Assembly: GCF_035958815.1 (NCBI RefSeq) | Contig: NZ_CP108383.1 | Span: 3,286,001-3,350,000, forward strand | Source of the DNA: Nocardia sp. NBC_01327 | GTDB lineage: Bacteria > Actinomycetota > Actinomycetes > Mycobacteriales > Mycobacteriaceae | Direction: 5' to 3' | Length of the DNA stretch: 64,000 bases | Shown here: piece by piece, positions 63,394-64,000 of the stretch | How positions within the stretch are numbered: the first letter of the stretch is position 1 | Layout of the letters: each line of letters begins with the position of its first letter | Notes under the pieces: generated by a model | Seen by the model: only the letters and a program-made list of their open reading frames with translations | Told to the model about the DNA's origin: nothing | Database searches by the model: none | Made by a program: the position numbers and the translations under genes

Positions 63394-64000
63394 GGTAGCG
63401 GTTCCAGCGGTTCCCTGCCGGGTTGGTCCGGAAGACCGCGGGAACCTCACTTCTTCGAACGTGTGTCGTGCTGTTTTGGCTCCAGTGGACCGTCGAGTTC
63501 TCACTAGAGGCCGCGGGTGCCGCGCCGATCTGGCGGCCGGACTCGATTGGCGCGGTGTCTTCCAAGTCCGGCCGTCGAAAACGGCTGAGATTGGTCGTAG
63601 TTCGAGCCCGCCCACACGGCAGGGAGCCTTGCCCTCGAAGAGCCTTCGAGCTCTGACGCAGACCGGTGCCGTGCGGGCGCGCTGGAACAGCTCATCGGAG
63701 GCAAGCCCACAGAGGCTCGGGGATCGAATTCGATGGCCTCCCACGGTACTCAGGATCGAGCCCTCCCGGTTCAGAGCGCTCGTGGTCGCCAACCTGGCAC
63801 AAGCGGTCGCTAGATCGGCATCAGATGTCATAGGTGGAAATTGGAATATCGCGATGGAATCGTAAGAGTGCCAGGGGGTTTCGTCCTGACTGGCGAACTG
63901 GGGCTGCTTGAGTTCTGATCTTGCTGAACCGGGCGTGCCTCTCATTGATGCTAGGCCGGACCGGGGAGGGGAATGTTGGTTGGCCCAGCGCACCGTTGCT
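63394..64000. other. Right-end interval without a supported gene
   Basis: Several frames are open, but none has motifs or consistent coding character. GGTTCCC/GGGAACC (63409-63415 and 63440-63446) flank a 24-nt loop just after the DUF3037-like stop and may be a weak terminator. No tRNA or integrase was recognised. Confidence 0.4.

Noticed and set aside
63364..63993. Open frames on both strands at the right edge (also 63461-63865 on the plus strand)
   Set aside because: Neither has motifs, a supported start or consistent codon bias; the longer one overlaps the DUF3037-like gene end.

Overview
The window is chromosomal DNA from a high-GC actinobacterium of the order Mycobacteriales, most probably Nocardia. 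The gene content and order around 28-61 kb match the conserved mycobacterial sigA-hemE block (Rv2703 down to about Rv2674), with the mycobacterial ABC-transporter and arsenic genes missing. Coding density is high and GC-rich codons dominate. Many genes begin directly behind a TANNNT -10 box with no ribosome-binding site, which indicates extensive leaderless transcription.

Layout. 0-10 kb: 3' part of a superfamily II helicase, DUF1905, a divergent AraC regulator/methyltransferase pair, a HAD hydrolase, a SNF2 helicase-SWIM zinc finger operon, a small zinc protein and a FadE-type acyl-CoA dehydrogenase with an AraC regulator. 10-21.5 kb: an aldehyde dehydrogenase homologue lacking its catalytic residues, a tandem repeat array, DUF952, a KhtT/KhtU-like K+/H+ antiporter pair, a rhomboid-like protein, ethanolamine ammonia-lyase eutBC, a YdcF-type membrane protein, an Na+/H+ antiporter and an MHYT membrane sensor. 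21.7-23.8 kb: an IS3-family element splits a beta-carbonic anhydrase gene. 24-27.2 kb: a CPBP protease-like membrane protein facing a two-component system, with the same dyad-symmetric operator in front of both. 27.2-28.6 kb: a long hairpin and a fatty-acid desaturase.

28.9-54.1 kb is the conserved core: sigA, ppgK, suhB, cei, DUF4193, DUF3093, dut, DUF3710, an alpha/beta hydrolase, an OB-fold protein, DUF3159, an ECF sigma factor, ceoC/ceoB (TrkA), an APC permease, a TrmA-type RNA methyltransferase, an unknown protein, a SIMPL protein, a three-domain glutaminase, dxs, an enoyl-CoA hydratase, RNase D, DUF3000 and hemE. An intact DUF222/HNH (13E12-type) gene with internal 135-bp repeats sits between hemE and hemY. 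hemE, hemY (coproporphyrinogen oxidase) and hemQ (coproheme decarboxylase) form the coproporphyrin-dependent haem branch; a PLP enzyme and its divergent TetR regulator lie between hemY and hemQ.

At about 61.3 kb the conserved order stops inside a C-terminal scrap that reads like msrB. The remaining 2.6 kb is visibly less GC-rich and carries a HipA-like kinase gene followed by a DUF3037-like gene, which looks like an acquired accessory module. The most interesting items are this module and its boundary, the IS-split carbonic anhydrase whose frame is exactly restored by removing the element, the catalytically dead aldehyde dehydrogenase, the paired operators of the two-component system, and a hairpin that buries the eutB start codon.
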